A DNA stretch of 64,000 nt from CALINF01 sp039990395 (GTDB lineage: Bacteria; Pseudomonadota; Gammaproteobacteria; Pseudomonadales; Halieaceae), in NCBI GenBank assembly GCA_039990395.1, contig JBDXFZ010000139.1:62001-126000 (forward strand), read 5' to 3'. The position numbers and the translations under genes were made by a program. Shown one piece after another: positions 26,875-34,979 of the stretch (position 1 is its first letter; every line of letters starts with the position of its first letter). The notes below the pieces were generated by a model. That model did no database searches, was not told the DNA's origin, and was given only the letters and a program-made list of their open reading frames with translations.

Positions 26875-28054
26875 TGCGGGAGAACACCGCCTTGAGATAC
26901 TCGGTTTCCGGAATCGCCGGATGAATCGGATGATCGGCCCCCTGAGCACCTTGTTCGATAATCCTCAACTGAGTCTTTGAACGCTGCGCGGCACCTTGCA
27001 GCGCCATATTCAGATCGGCTCGACTAAGGTGCATAGAGCACGACCCTGAGACCAAGAGGCCACCGGGCTCCAGTAGTCGCAAACCCAGTTCATTAATCTT
27101 GCGATAGGCAGCTGCACCCTTCTTGAGATCTTTGCGCCTCTGGATATACGCCGGTGGATCGAGAATAACAACGTCATACCGGCGTTTTTCCCGCGCCAAC
27201 TCCTGCATGGCATCTGCGGCGTTACCCTGTAGCGTGGTCACGCGGCCTGCAAGCGAGTTCAGCTCTGCGTTGCGCATCACACCTTCCAACGCCTGTGCTG
27301 AACTGTCTACACAGCACACTGAGCTCGCGCCAAAAGCCGCCGCCTGTACTCCCCAGCCACCGATGTAGCTGAATACATCGAGCACACTCTTACCTTGGAC
27401 GTAAGCAGCCAGACGGGCGCGCGACATGCGATGGTCGTAGAACCAACCCGTTTTCTGCCCCCCGTGCACAGGCGCTAAAAAGTGGACTCCATTCTCAATC
27501 AACGGCACCTCGTCGGGCACCTCACCAAACACCACTTCCAGTCGATCTTGTAGCCCCTGCTCGCGGCGGTTACGGCTATCTGCACGAAGCAAAATCCCCT
27601 TTGATTCCACTACGCGCGACAGCGCTTCCACCAGTTGGGCCTCATAGGACTCAATACCGGCATTGTTTAACTGTAAAACCAGATAGGGCCCGTAGCGATC
27701 CACAACCACGCCTGGCAGGAGATCACTGTCACCATAGATCAGGCGATAGCAACTCTCTGTGAACGCTTGCTCGCGCAGGGCAAGAGCCGTTTGAATACGT
27801 GCAGTGCACAGGGAGGAATCCAGCGGCTGGTCTTTACCGGGCGCATAGACTCGCGCGCAAATCAATTCGCGCGGGTCCAGGTAGGCGCTGCCCAGTACAT
27901 CGCCGTTACTAGCGCGCACACGTACGCCTGTGCCCGCCTCAGCCCCGGCAAGCGGGGAGCGACCCGTATCTACTTCATTGGAATACACCCACAGATGTCC
28001 AGCGCGCAGCCGCCGGTCGGCGCCTTTGCGAAGAAACAGATCGTTGAGACTCAT
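26861..28054 (-). CDS. rlmI: 23S rRNA m5C methyltransferase RlmI-type
   Basis: A 397-residue protein with an N-terminal PUA-like domain (LRAGHLWVYSNEV, DVLGSAYLDP) and a C-terminal SAM methyltransferase domain. The latter has VLDVFSYIGGWGVQAA, the motif IV VILDPPAYIQ and a late VSGSCSMHL with a Cys. In E. coli RlmI methylates C1962 of 23S rRNA. The start is ATG at 28054. It lies 54 bp downstream of gcvH on the same strand. Confidence 0.9.
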   Translation of the reverse strand: MSLNDLFLRKGADRRLRAGHLWVYSNEVDTGRSPLAGAEAGTGVRVRASNGDVLGSAYLDPRELICARVYAPGKDQPLDSSLCTARIQTALALREQAFTESCYRLIYGDSDLLPGVVVDRYGPYLVLQLNNAGIESYEAQLVEALSRVVESKGILLRADSRNRREQGLQDRLEVVFGEVPDEVPLIENGVHFLAPVHGGQKTGWFYDHRMSRARLAAYVQGKSVLDVFSYIGGWGVQAAAFGASSVCCVDSSAQALEGVMRNAELNSLAGRVTTLQGNAADAMQELAREKRRYDVVILDPPAYIQRRKDLKKGAAAYRKINELGLRLLEPGGLLVSGSCSMHLSRADLNMALQGAAQRSKTQLRIIEQGAQGADHPIHPAIPETEYLKAVFSRTMGL

Positions 28055-28108
28055 GAGGGCGTTGCTACGATCGCGACTGCGATCGGCACGGACATCGACC
28101 TGCCTCGG

Positions 28109-28501
28109 TCAGTCCTCTTCCTCACAGTGAGCAGCGTAGTCATCCGCTGAAAGCAGCTTGTCTAACTCTGCTGTGTCAGAGGGCTGTAGCCTGAAAAACC
28201 AGCCATCATTATAGGGATCGGAGTTCACTGTTTCGGGTTCATCTTCCAGCACACCATTGATCTCCAGAACTTCACCACCCACGGGGGCATATAAGTCGGA
28301 TGCGGCTTTTACAGATTCCACCACCCCGGCCTCGTCCCCAGCGGCAAGCGAATCGCCAACTTCCGGTAACTCAACGAATACCACATCGCCCAGCGCTTCT
28401 TGCGCGTGATCGGAGATGCCGATTGTCACGGTACCATCCTCTTCCAGACGCGCCCATTCATGGCTACTGGCATATTTTAACTCGCTGGGGGTCTGGCTCA
28501 T
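28109..28501 (-). CDS. gcvH: Glycine cleavage system H protein
   Basis: A 130-residue lipoyl carrier protein that shuttles the aminomethyl group between the P, T and L proteins. Lys65 in VVESVKAASDLY is the lipoylated residue, and SSHEWARLEEDGTVTIGIS is the family start. Other gcv genes are not adjacent. Just upstream, CCCGGC...GCCGGG and GGGT...ACCC can form two small hairpins in the leader; they do not look like the known glycine riboswitch. Confidence 0.95.
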   Translation of the reverse strand: MSQTPSELKYASSHEWARLEEDGTVTIGISDHAQEALGDVVFVELPEVGDSLAAGDEAGVVESVKAASDLYAPVGGEVLEINGVLEDEPETVNSDPYNDGWFFRLQPSDTAELDKLLSADDYAAHCEEED

Positions 28502-28654
28502 GGCACATCCTCGTACTGGGTTCGCAGACCCGGCATTTGCTCGCCGGGAGAGCCAGATATTCTAACCGCAGGAATATGAAACACAATCACGAAGCACAAA
28601 CAGATCTATCAGGCGCCAAGCCCAGACTGCCAAATAGTATGCCAATCCCTGAAT

Positions 28655-29869
28655 CTACAGGCCCATCGCCTGTCGCATGATCAACTGCTTGATAGGTGCA
28701 ATGCGCCCCACACCACGCATGCCGGCATTGCGCAGCCAGCGCAGCGGCAGTGCGTCCTGTTCGAACAGGCGTTTGAAGCCATCCATTGCCGCCATCATGG
28801 CCAGGTTTTCTCCCTTCCGTTGGCGCTGATACCGCCGCAGCACGTCAATTGAGCCCGGATTAGCACCTGCCTCAACCGCAGCCAAAATTTCCTGCGCCAG
28901 TACGGCCACATCCTGCAGGCCTAGATTAATTCCCTGCCCCGCCAGCGGATGTATGGTGTGTGCGGCGTCTGCTACCAGTGCTACGCCAGGTTGCACATAG
29001 TCGACCGCGTGCCTTTGCCGTAGCGGGAATACCCAGCGTTGCGCGCACTCCGTGACCTCACCCAAACGATGTTCCAGCGCGCTGGCAATCTCTAAACTGA
29101 ACTCACGATCAGACAATGCCATCAGCTCATCGGCGCGCGCATCTTCCTGTGACCAGACAACCGAACACACATGCGAATGTCCCGCGCTCGGCAATGGCAG
29201 AAACGCTAAGGGGCCGCTGGGTAAAAATCGTTGCCAGGCCGTGTCGTCATGAGGCTTTTGCGTCTGTACAGTGGTCACTATAGCTTTGTGGCCGTAGTTC
29301 CACTCGCGGGTCTGAAAGTTCAGCAGCTCACGGACTTTTGACATGGCGCCATCAGCTGCGACGAGTAAATCGGCGCTCAAGCTTCGACCATCCACCAACG
29401 AAACCGTGACCGCTCCAGAGCCATCGACCCTACACCCAGCCAGTTCTGCCGGACTAAACCGAATCACGTCGTTTCGCTCGGCAAGCCCGGTGTTCAACGC
29501 GCTGATGATGGCCCGGTTTTCGACGATATGGCCCAGAAACTCCGCCCCGAGATCGTCGCGGTCAAACTCGATCATGCCTGTACCCTGAGCATCCCAAACC
29601 GTCATGTGATGATAAGCAAGGGCCCGATATGCCAATACTCTGGGCCAGGCGCCCACTTGTTCCAGTAGCGCAGACGATTTTGGGGTAATAGCACTAACGC
29701 GCGCATCAAAGTCCAGCACCGATGTTCCGCTGGGCAGAGATGCAGTGGGGGTCGCCTGCGCTTCAATCAGGCCGATACGCAAACCCTGCCCCGATAACGC
29801 ACTGGCCAGTGTTGCTCCTGCAATTCCGGCGCCACTGATCAAAATGTCGAAATCTTTAGCCTCAGGCAT
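28655..29869 (-). CDS. ubiI: Ubiquinone biosynthesis flavin hydroxylase UbiI (VisC)
   Basis: A 404-residue flavin monooxygenase of the UbiH/UbiI/COQ6 family. ISGAGIAGATLASALSGQGL binds the FAD ADP moiety, DARVSAITPKS and the GD-type motif ADAAHTIHPLAGQGINLGL bind FAD, and the ending IKQLIMRQAMGL is typical of UbiI. It should hydroxylate C5 of the ubiquinone ring precursor at the membrane. The start at 29869 (MPEAKDFD) overlaps the ubiH end by 8 bp. The order pepP-ubiH-ubiI is conserved in gammaproteobacteria. Confidence 0.9.
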   Translation of the reverse strand: MPEAKDFDILISGAGIAGATLASALSGQGLRIGLIEAQATPTASLPSGTSVLDFDARVSAITPKSSALLEQVGAWPRVLAYRALAYHHMTVWDAQGTGMIEFDRDDLGAEFLGHIVENRAIISALNTGLAERNDVIRFSPAELAGCRVDGSGAVTVSLVDGRSLSADLLVAADGAMSKVRELLNFQTREWNYGHKAIVTTVQTQKPHDDTAWQRFLPSGPLAFLPLPSAGHSHVCSVVWSQEDARADELMALSDREFSLEIASALEHRLGEVTECAQRWVFPLRQRHAVDYVQPGVALVADAAHTIHPLAGQGINLGLQDVAVLAQEILAAVEAGANPGSIDVLRRYQRQRKGENLAMMAAMDGFKRLFEQDALPLRWLRNAGMRGVGRIAPIKQLIMRQAMGL

Positions 29870-31136
29870 TGGGACTGGCCATTGCGGCGATACCCGCGGC
29901 GTGACGCACAAAAGCGCGCTTCAACGGCGGGCTGATATCCAAGCCGGCCAATGCAAGGTCGCGCGCCACTGACAAGACCGGGTCCGGATGCATAAACAAA
30001 CCCGGCACCTTGTCGCTGAACGCGATTGTTCTGCGCTGATCGTCTGCCTGTAATTCCTGATACTGCTTGAGCACCGACAGGTCACCCGGAGAACGCTGCT
30101 GCTCGATCCCCTGCCCGATGCAAGCCGACAGCTGCGCCACATCACGCAGCGCAAGATTGAACCCCTGTCCAGCCACCGGATGCAGTGCATGCGCAGCATT
30201 GCCCATAACCACAATACCCTGACGCACCTGCTCGTGAGCCTCGAGTAAGGTGAGTGGATATTGAAAGCGCTCACCCACACGCTGCAGTCGGCCCAATCGA
30301 TATCCAAATCGGCTTTGTAACGCCTGCAAGAAATCTGTTGGCGAACAATCCATTAGCTGCGCTGCTCGCTCGGGTGGCAGGGTCCAGACTAGGGCACTAC
30401 GTTCCTTCGCATCAGGTACGCCGACCAGAGGTAGCAACGCAAGTGGGCCCTCATCGGTGAAACGCTCGAACGCACAGCCTGCATGGCTCTTGCCCAATGC
30501 AATATTGGCGATAAGGGCAGACTGCCCATAAGGTTTCTCTGAGGTGCCAACACCCAGCGCTTTGCGCAACGATGAGTCAGCACCATCGGCAACAACCAGC
30601 AGGTCTGCAGTCAAGGTGTCGTTATCATCGCCCTCGATAGACAGCACTACCGACTCACCCATCGGTGTAGCTGCTGCCACGTTCGCCGGATTAATCAGCT
30701 CCACGCGCTCCTGCTGCCGCAGGGCATACAGAAGAGCACGTCCCAACCAGGCATTTTCTACCACGTAACCCAATGCGTCCCAGCCATAGTCCTGCGCAGA
30801 CAGCAACGTGCTGCCGAAACGTCCACGATTGGAAACGTGCACTGTCGCAATGGGGCATACCCACTGTGCAAGATCAGGCCAAACGCCCATCTGTTCATAA
30901 ATTGCGCACGAGCTGTAACTCAGAGCGGTAGAACGGGCGTCGAAAGATGGATGATAGGCAGGAGGACCTGTATCTTCAGGCAGAGCAAAGCTCTCTACCA
31001 ACGTTATACGTATGTCTGAGGGGAGTTCGTGGCCAAGCATGAGCGCGAGACTCACTCCCACCATGCCACCACCTGCGATCACAATGTGCCGGGGCTGCTG
31101 CAAGGGTTCAGGCCGCCATAGTCGCTTCGATATCAT
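29862..31136 (-). CDS. ubiH: Ubiquinone biosynthesis flavin hydroxylase UbiH
   Basis: A 424-residue flavin monooxygenase, paralogue of the next gene. IAGGGMVGVSLALML is the FAD-binding loop, DARSTALSYSS the second motif, and GNAAHALHPVAGQGFNLAL the GD motif. HVSNRGRFG is a UbiH-specific feature. It hydroxylates C6 of the octaprenyl-methoxyphenol-type ring. Its 5' end overlaps pepP by 29 bp when started at ATG 31136; a TTG at the LQQPRH position is a shorter alternative. Confidence 0.9.
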   Translation of the reverse strand: MISKRLWRPEPLQQPRHIVIAGGGMVGVSLALMLGHELPSDIRITLVESFALPEDTGPPAYHPSFDARSTALSYSSCAIYEQMGVWPDLAQWVCPIATVHVSNRGRFGSTLLSAQDYGWDALGYVVENAWLGRALLYALRQQERVELINPANVAAATPMGESVVLSIEGDDNDTLTADLLVVADGADSSLRKALGVGTSEKPYGQSALIANIALGKSHAGCAFERFTDEGPLALLPLVGVPDAKERSALVWTLPPERAAQLMDCSPTDFLQALQSRFGYRLGRLQRVGERFQYPLTLLEAHEQVRQGIVVMGNAAHALHPVAGQGFNLALRDVAQLSACIGQGIEQQRSPGDLSVLKQYQELQADDQRRTIAFSDKVPGLFMHPDPVLSVARDLALAGLDISPPLKRAFVRHAAGIAAMASPNA

Positions 31137-32421
31137 CAGCTGTTTTCGGCAACTCGGCGGTTAACACCTCATAACCATCCGCGGTCACCGCCACGTCATC
31201 TTCTATACGAACGCCAATGCCACGCCACTTTGCCGGCACTTTCTTGTTATCGGGAGCAATGTAAATTCCCGGCTCTATCGTCAGTACCATGCCGGGTTCG
31301 AGCGCGCGCCACTCGTCATCGACACGGTAGTCACCGACATCGTGCACATCCAGGCCCAGCCAATGTCCCGCCTTGTGCATATAGAATTCCTTATAGGCTT
31401 CATTCTTGATCAACGTGCTGACTCGGCCTTTTAGTAGACCGAGCTTGACCAAGCCCTCCGTGATAACTTTTACGGTAGCGTCGTGGGATTCGTTCCAATG
31501 ATTGCCCGGCCGCACGGCATCGATCGCGGCAAGTTGCGACTTGAGTACGATGTCATAAATTGCACGTTGCTCCTTACTAAACTTGCCGTTTACAGGAAAG
31601 GTGCGAGTCACATCTGCCGCGTAGTATTGATACTCACAACCCGCATCAATCAATACCAGATCTCCATCTTTTAACTTGTCGCGATTCTCCACATAGTGCA
31701 GAACGCAGGCGTTGCTGCCACCGCCAACAATACTGCTGTAAGCGGGATGACGCGCGCCTGCCATAGCAAATTCATGCTGCAGCTGCGCCTCCAACTGATA
31801 CTCGTACACACCGGGACGGCAGAACTGCATCGCGCGCTGATGCGCGCGGACAGTAATTGCACCTGCCTGACGCATCAAACGTAGCTCCGCGGCACTTTTG
31901 ATCAAGCGAAGTTCATGCAGCATATGATCAAGATCAGTAAACTCGCCAGGCGGTACCGCTCCCGTACGCACCTGGGCGCGAATACTATTAACCCAGCCCA
32001 TTATCCGGCGATCAAAATCGGCTACTCGCCCCATAGAGTAATAAACCCGTTCACGCCCCTCGAGAAGGCCGGGCAAAATATCGTCTATATCTCCCACGGG
32101 AAAGGCATCATCGGCCTGGTACTTTTCGCACGCTCCCTCGGGACCGGCGCGATAGCCATCCCACAGCTCCATTGTTGGGTCTCGCTCACGACAAAACATC
32201 ACAAACTGACCGTGTCGTCGGCCGGGCACGAGCACAAGCACTGCATCGGGTTCTTCGAAGCCAGTGAGGTAGTAAAAGTCACTGTCCTGACGGAACGGGA
32301 ATGCAGTGTCGCGGCTGCGCACCTGTTCACGCGCAGAGGGAATAATTGCGATACTGTTGGGCTCCATCAGCCCCATCATGTTTTTGCGGCGACGCGCGAA
32401 CTCCGTTTTACTAATCGTCAT
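31108..32421 (-). CDS. pepP: Xaa-Pro aminopeptidase
   Basis: A 437-residue metallopeptidase of family M24 that removes N-terminal residues preceding proline. The N-terminal creatinase-like domain has DFYYLTGFEEPDAVLVL. The C-terminal pita-bread domain carries the dinuclear metal ligands: Asp in VLIDAG, Asp in AADVTRTFP, His in KAGHWLGLDVHD, Glu in TIEPGIY, and Glu in VRIEDD. ATG at 32421. First of pepP-ubiH-ubiI with overlapping frames. Confidence 0.95.
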   Translation of the reverse strand: MTISKTEFARRRKNMMGLMEPNSIAIIPSAREQVRSRDTAFPFRQDSDFYYLTGFEEPDAVLVLVPGRRHGQFVMFCRERDPTMELWDGYRAGPEGACEKYQADDAFPVGDIDDILPGLLEGRERVYYSMGRVADFDRRIMGWVNSIRAQVRTGAVPPGEFTDLDHMLHELRLIKSAAELRLMRQAGAITVRAHQRAMQFCRPGVYEYQLEAQLQHEFAMAGARHPAYSSIVGGGSNACVLHYVENRDKLKDGDLVLIDAGCEYQYYAADVTRTFPVNGKFSKEQRAIYDIVLKSQLAAIDAVRPGNHWNESHDATVKVITEGLVKLGLLKGRVSTLIKNEAYKEFYMHKAGHWLGLDVHDVGDYRVDDEWRALEPGMVLTIEPGIYIAPDNKKVPAKWRGIGVRIEDDVAVTADGYEVLTAELPKTADDIEATMAA

Positions 32422-32508
32422 AGCTTAGGACTTACCTGTTTGTGAATTACAAGACTGAGCAATTTGCCGCGGTTTTTTCCTCTTGCCAATTGTGACGCAA
32501 TCCAACGC

Positions 32509-33111
32509 TCAATGCAGCGGTCGCTCCGGATTGTCCTCAGCAGTTGAGTCAGCGGACCCCTCACTGTCTAAAAAGACGTTGAGCGCGGCCACTCGCAGAT
32601 ACTCCAGAATCTCGGCGTAGCTCTGCTCTGATTCTTCCTCCGTAGCGTCCTCATCAATCCCAGCCTGAGCAATGACAGCCAGATCCTTGAGCGCTTCCGC
32701 ACTGTCGGCGGCAACAGCGGCGTCAGTCGCTCCAGAGGTCACTTTTCCTTGCGCATAGCCTGCCAAAAACGCGCGCGACCAATCTGCCAACGCCTGAGTT
32801 CGCACCTCGAGCTCAGTATCGTCATCAGGCAGCAACGGGTGAAAGTCAAAGGACTCATCGATCAGCGCCGCGGCAGTGACGGTATACAGATTCTGCACTA
32901 TCTCGGCTAACTCTCCATGTAGCGTGACATGCAGCGCTGTACAAACATTATCCAGTGCAGCCTCCGCAGACGTCGCCACGCCAGAAGCCAAGAGGCCCGT
33001 AAGGCACCCGTGCAAATCTGCCGGAGATGTCTGCTGTCCCTGGTCGAGAAGGTGATTGGCGATCTCATCAAAATCAAAAACACCGGGTTCACCGGGTCGC
33101 TCATCAAACAT
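32509..33111 (-). CDS. ygfB: UPF0149/YgfB family protein
   Basis: A 200-residue, strongly acidic helical protein of the YgfB family: DLHGCLTGLLASG at residues 33-45, FHPLLPDDDTELEVRTQALA and WSRAFLAGYAQG. In Pseudomonas a YgfB protein modulates antibiotic resistance by antagonising a regulator; the general role is not settled. It lies upstream of pepP and is divergent from the ZapB-like and zapA pair, as in many gammaproteobacteria. ATG at 33111 after GAGGTCTAT. Confidence 0.88.
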   Translation of the reverse strand: MFDERPGEPGVFDFDEIANHLLDQGQQTSPADLHGCLTGLLASGVATSAEAALDNVCTALHVTLHGELAEIVQNLYTVTAAALIDESFDFHPLLPDDDTELEVRTQALADWSRAFLAGYAQGKVTSGATDAAVAADSAEALKDLAVIAQAGIDEDATEEESEQSYAEILEYLRVAALNVFLDSEGSADSTAEDNPERPLH

Positions 33112-33281
33112 ATAGACCTCTAAACTTTGGGCGTGTGGTGCCTAGCCTGACGACAGCACCTCTACTGATTACTGCAAATAGCTGGGCAGGCTATTGATAT
33201 ATAAACCTTTTATGACGTTGACCTGAACGCGACCCAGCTCTATAGTTAAGCGACTTTACTCGCAGCCAAAGTAAAACTCCA

Positions 33282-33491
33282 ATGGCAGATAACCCCATCA
33301 AAGCGCTAGAGGGCAAGATTGACCAGCTAATTGCACTCTGTGACCAGCTGAATTCTGAGAACCAGGCTCTAAAAGCCAAGGGAGCCGGCTGGCAGCGCGA
33401 GCGGCAAGACCTCATCACCAAGAACGATATGGCGCGCGCCAAAGTCGAAGCCATGATTGATCGTCTGCGATCCATGGAGAGCGAGTCATGA
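33282..33491 (+). CDS. Small ZapB-like coiled-coil protein (TIGR02449 type)
   Basis: A 69-residue coiled coil with heptads through KIDQLIALCDQLNSENQALK. It matches the small family found directly before zapA in Pseudomonas and relatives, which resembles the cell-division protein ZapB. It probably works with ZapA at the Z ring. Its stop overlaps the zapA start (ATGAGC), showing coupled translation. Confidence 0.85.
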   Translation: MADNPIKALEGKIDQLIALCDQLNSENQALKAKGAGWQRERQDLITKNDMARAKVEAMIDRLRSMESES

Positions 33492-33820
33492 GCATCCCAA
33501 ACACGATTACCGTGAACATTTTGGATAAGGAATATCAGGTTGCTTGTCCTGAAGAGCAGCAAGCCGAATTGATAATTTCTGCCAAGTATCTGGACAAGCA
33601 AATGCGGACAATCCGCGATACTGGCAAAGTGATCGGTCTCGAACGCATCGCCGTTATGGCAGCACTGAATATCAGCTACGAGCTGTTGCAAGCTTCAGAG
33701 CAGGACGGCCAGGGTACCCAGCTGGATCTCACTGACAATGTCAGCGAGGACACTTTCGGCCAACTCAACCGTAAAATTGATGACGCGCTGTATCAGCTGC
33801 GGCAGTTGGAGATTAGCTAG
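33488..33820 (+). CDS. zapA: Cell division protein ZapA
   Basis: A 110-residue protein that bundles FtsZ filaments at midcell. NTITVNILDKEYQVACPEEQ is the N-terminal globular part. The helix MRTIRDTGKVIGLERIAVMA and a C-terminal coiled coil follow. It sits before the 6S RNA gene, the standard gammaproteobacterial arrangement. Confidence 0.93.
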   Translation: MSIPNTITVNILDKEYQVACPEEQQAELIISAKYLDKQMRTIRDTGKVIGLERIAVMAALNISYELLQASEQDGQGTQLDLTDNVSEDTFGQLNRKIDDALYQLRQLEIS

Positions 33821-33869
33821 TTCGGAAGATCATTTCCGAGCTGACTCCCACTCTCTCTCTCGAGTGGGC

Positions 33870-33875
33870 TATAAT
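33870..33875 (+). promoter_or_regulatory. -10 box of the 6S RNA gene
   Basis: A perfect TATAAT lies seven bases before the predicted 5' end of 6S RNA. The region upstream, with ACTCCCACTCTC, gives no clear -35 element. Confidence 0.6.
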
Positions 33876-33881
33876 CGCTTC

Positions 33882-34062
33882 GGATTCCTGGCCTATTCGC
33901 CAGACGGACAGTCCTCGAGCCGATAAATTTTTATCCGGGGGTTGCCAGCGACTGTTGGTGTGCATGTCCGGCATGACCGGAAAGCCTGATACAGTACGGA
34001 AACCCCCTCCTTGAACCGTCGGGTTCAAGGGCAGTTCTGTCAGCGGTACGCTGGGTATCCTT
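33882..34062 (+). ncRNA. ssrS: 6S RNA
   Basis: About 181 nt between zapA and the 5-formyl-THF cyclo-ligase gene, the conserved place for ssrS. Recognisable 6S segments are GACGGACAGTCCTCGAGCCGAT, interrupted here by no gap but cited in part (ACAGTCCTCGAGCCGAT), then GGTTGCCAGCGACTGTTGGT, GTGCATGTCCGG and the hairpin CCTTGAACC/GGTTCAAGG. The ends pair as a closing stem (GGAT near 33882 with ATCC near 34060). It mimics an open promoter and holds sigma-70 RNA polymerase in stationary phase. The exact ends are estimates. Confidence 0.9.
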
Positions 34063-34069
34063 CATCTCT

Positions 34070-34663
34070 ATGACCACTCTCGCCCAACACAAAACCAGAC
34101 TGCGTCAGCAGCTGCGCCAGCGACGCCAGAGGTTATCCGCCACAGAGCGAGATGCGGCCGCAAGCATGATCGCCGCACACACGCTGGCATTAGCGAATTG
34201 GTCGCAGATTAGTAGTGTGGCGGTTTACTTGACCAACGATGGTGAAGCCGACCCATTGCCTCTTGCCACGCTAGCACTCGGACAAGGTAAGCATCTCTTC
34301 CTCCCTGTGATTCAAACAGACAATTCACTGCGATTTGCCCGCTGGGAGCCCGGCGATAACTTGGTCGAAAACAAGTACGGCATTGGAGAACCGGAGCCGC
34401 ACATCCAGCCGGTTTCCGTGGCCACAATAGATCTTCTTTGTATGCCCGTTGTCGGCTGGTCCCACGATGGGACCCGCCTGGGCATGGGGGGAGGCTTTTA
34501 CGATCGTACGCTCGAGATTCCGTCAGACACAACCACACTGGGGCTAGGGTTCGAGTGCCAGCATTGCGACGAGATACCGCGCGAGCCCTGGGACGTGCGT
34601 CTTCAATGGGTAGCGACGGAGGCGTATCTTCACCAATGTTCAGGTGACGGTGTTACCCGCTAA
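34070..34663 (+). CDS. fau: 5-formyltetrahydrofolate cyclo-ligase
   Basis: A 197-residue enzyme (YgfA) that converts 5-formyl-THF to 5,10-methenyl-THF using ATP. Conserved parts are KTRLRQQLRQRRQRLS at the N-terminus and the nucleotide loop WSHDGTRLGMGGGFYDRTLE. The gene begins 7 bases after the predicted 3' end of 6S RNA, as in E. coli, and is probably expressed from the ssrS transcript. Its last 4 bases overlap a convergent small gene. Confidence 0.93.
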   Translation: MTTLAQHKTRLRQQLRQRRQRLSATERDAAASMIAAHTLALANWSQISSVAVYLTNDGEADPLPLATLALGQGKHLFLPVIQTDNSLRFARWEPGDNLVENKYGIGEPEPHIQPVSVATIDLLCMPVVGWSHDGTRLGMGGGFYDRTLEIPSDTTTLGLGFECQHCDEIPREPWDVRLQWVATEAYLHQCSGDGVTR

Positions 34664-34806
34664 TCTTGGATAATAATCCCAGCCTGCAGAGGCGATGCAG
34701 GGGCGGCTACGGTGCTATTTGACGTAACGGGCAGCAGCAAGGTTGCCACAACGCCGAGTCCAAACAACGCCATCAGAATCACTAACGTATCGGGTTTACG
34801 TTTCAC
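34660..34806 (-). CDS. Small single-pass membrane protein
   Basis: A 48-residue protein started at GTG 34806 (KRKPDTLVILMALFGLGVVA after the initiator Met). AGAGAG lies upstream, and this start puts a short basic tail before one hydrophobic helix. The open frame continues 18 codons upstream to another GTG. I recall similar Lys-Arg-Lys-Pro-Asp small membrane proteins in pseudomonads, but cannot name a function. It is convergent with fau. Confidence 0.55.
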   Translation of the reverse strand: MKRKPDTLVILMALFGLGVVATLLLPVTSNSTVAAPASPLQAGIIIQD

Positions 34807-34910
34807 AGATGGTTTTCTCTCTATCAACAGGTCAGCGCGCCCTATCTGAGTAGGTGTCACTGACTAACGTCCAAGTTTTGAACCAGTTGCGCGCGCGATA
34901 TGCCTTTATT

Positions 34911-34925
34911 TGTGACTTATTCACA
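34911..34925. promoter_or_regulatory. Palindrome TGTGA-N5-TCACA upstream of the small membrane protein gene
   Basis: TGTGACTTATTCACA is a 5-bp inverted repeat with a 5-bp spacer, lying about 105 bp before the GTG of the small minus-strand gene and between it and the 3' end of ilvA. The same pattern with almost the same spacer occurs at 53636-53650. The spacer is one base shorter than that of a CRP site. Confidence 0.4.
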
Positions 34926-34979
34926 CTCACGACGCGAGTGTAAACTAGCTTCTTACGGAATAGAACCCCGAAACCCGCA

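Noticed and set aside
28502..28654. Glycine riboswitch before gcvH
   Set aside because: Only short hairpins are present; the tandem aptamer motifs of the glycine riboswitch are absent.
34911..34925. CRP binding site
   Set aside because: The half-sites fit but the spacer is 5 bases, whereas the CRP consensus needs 6.
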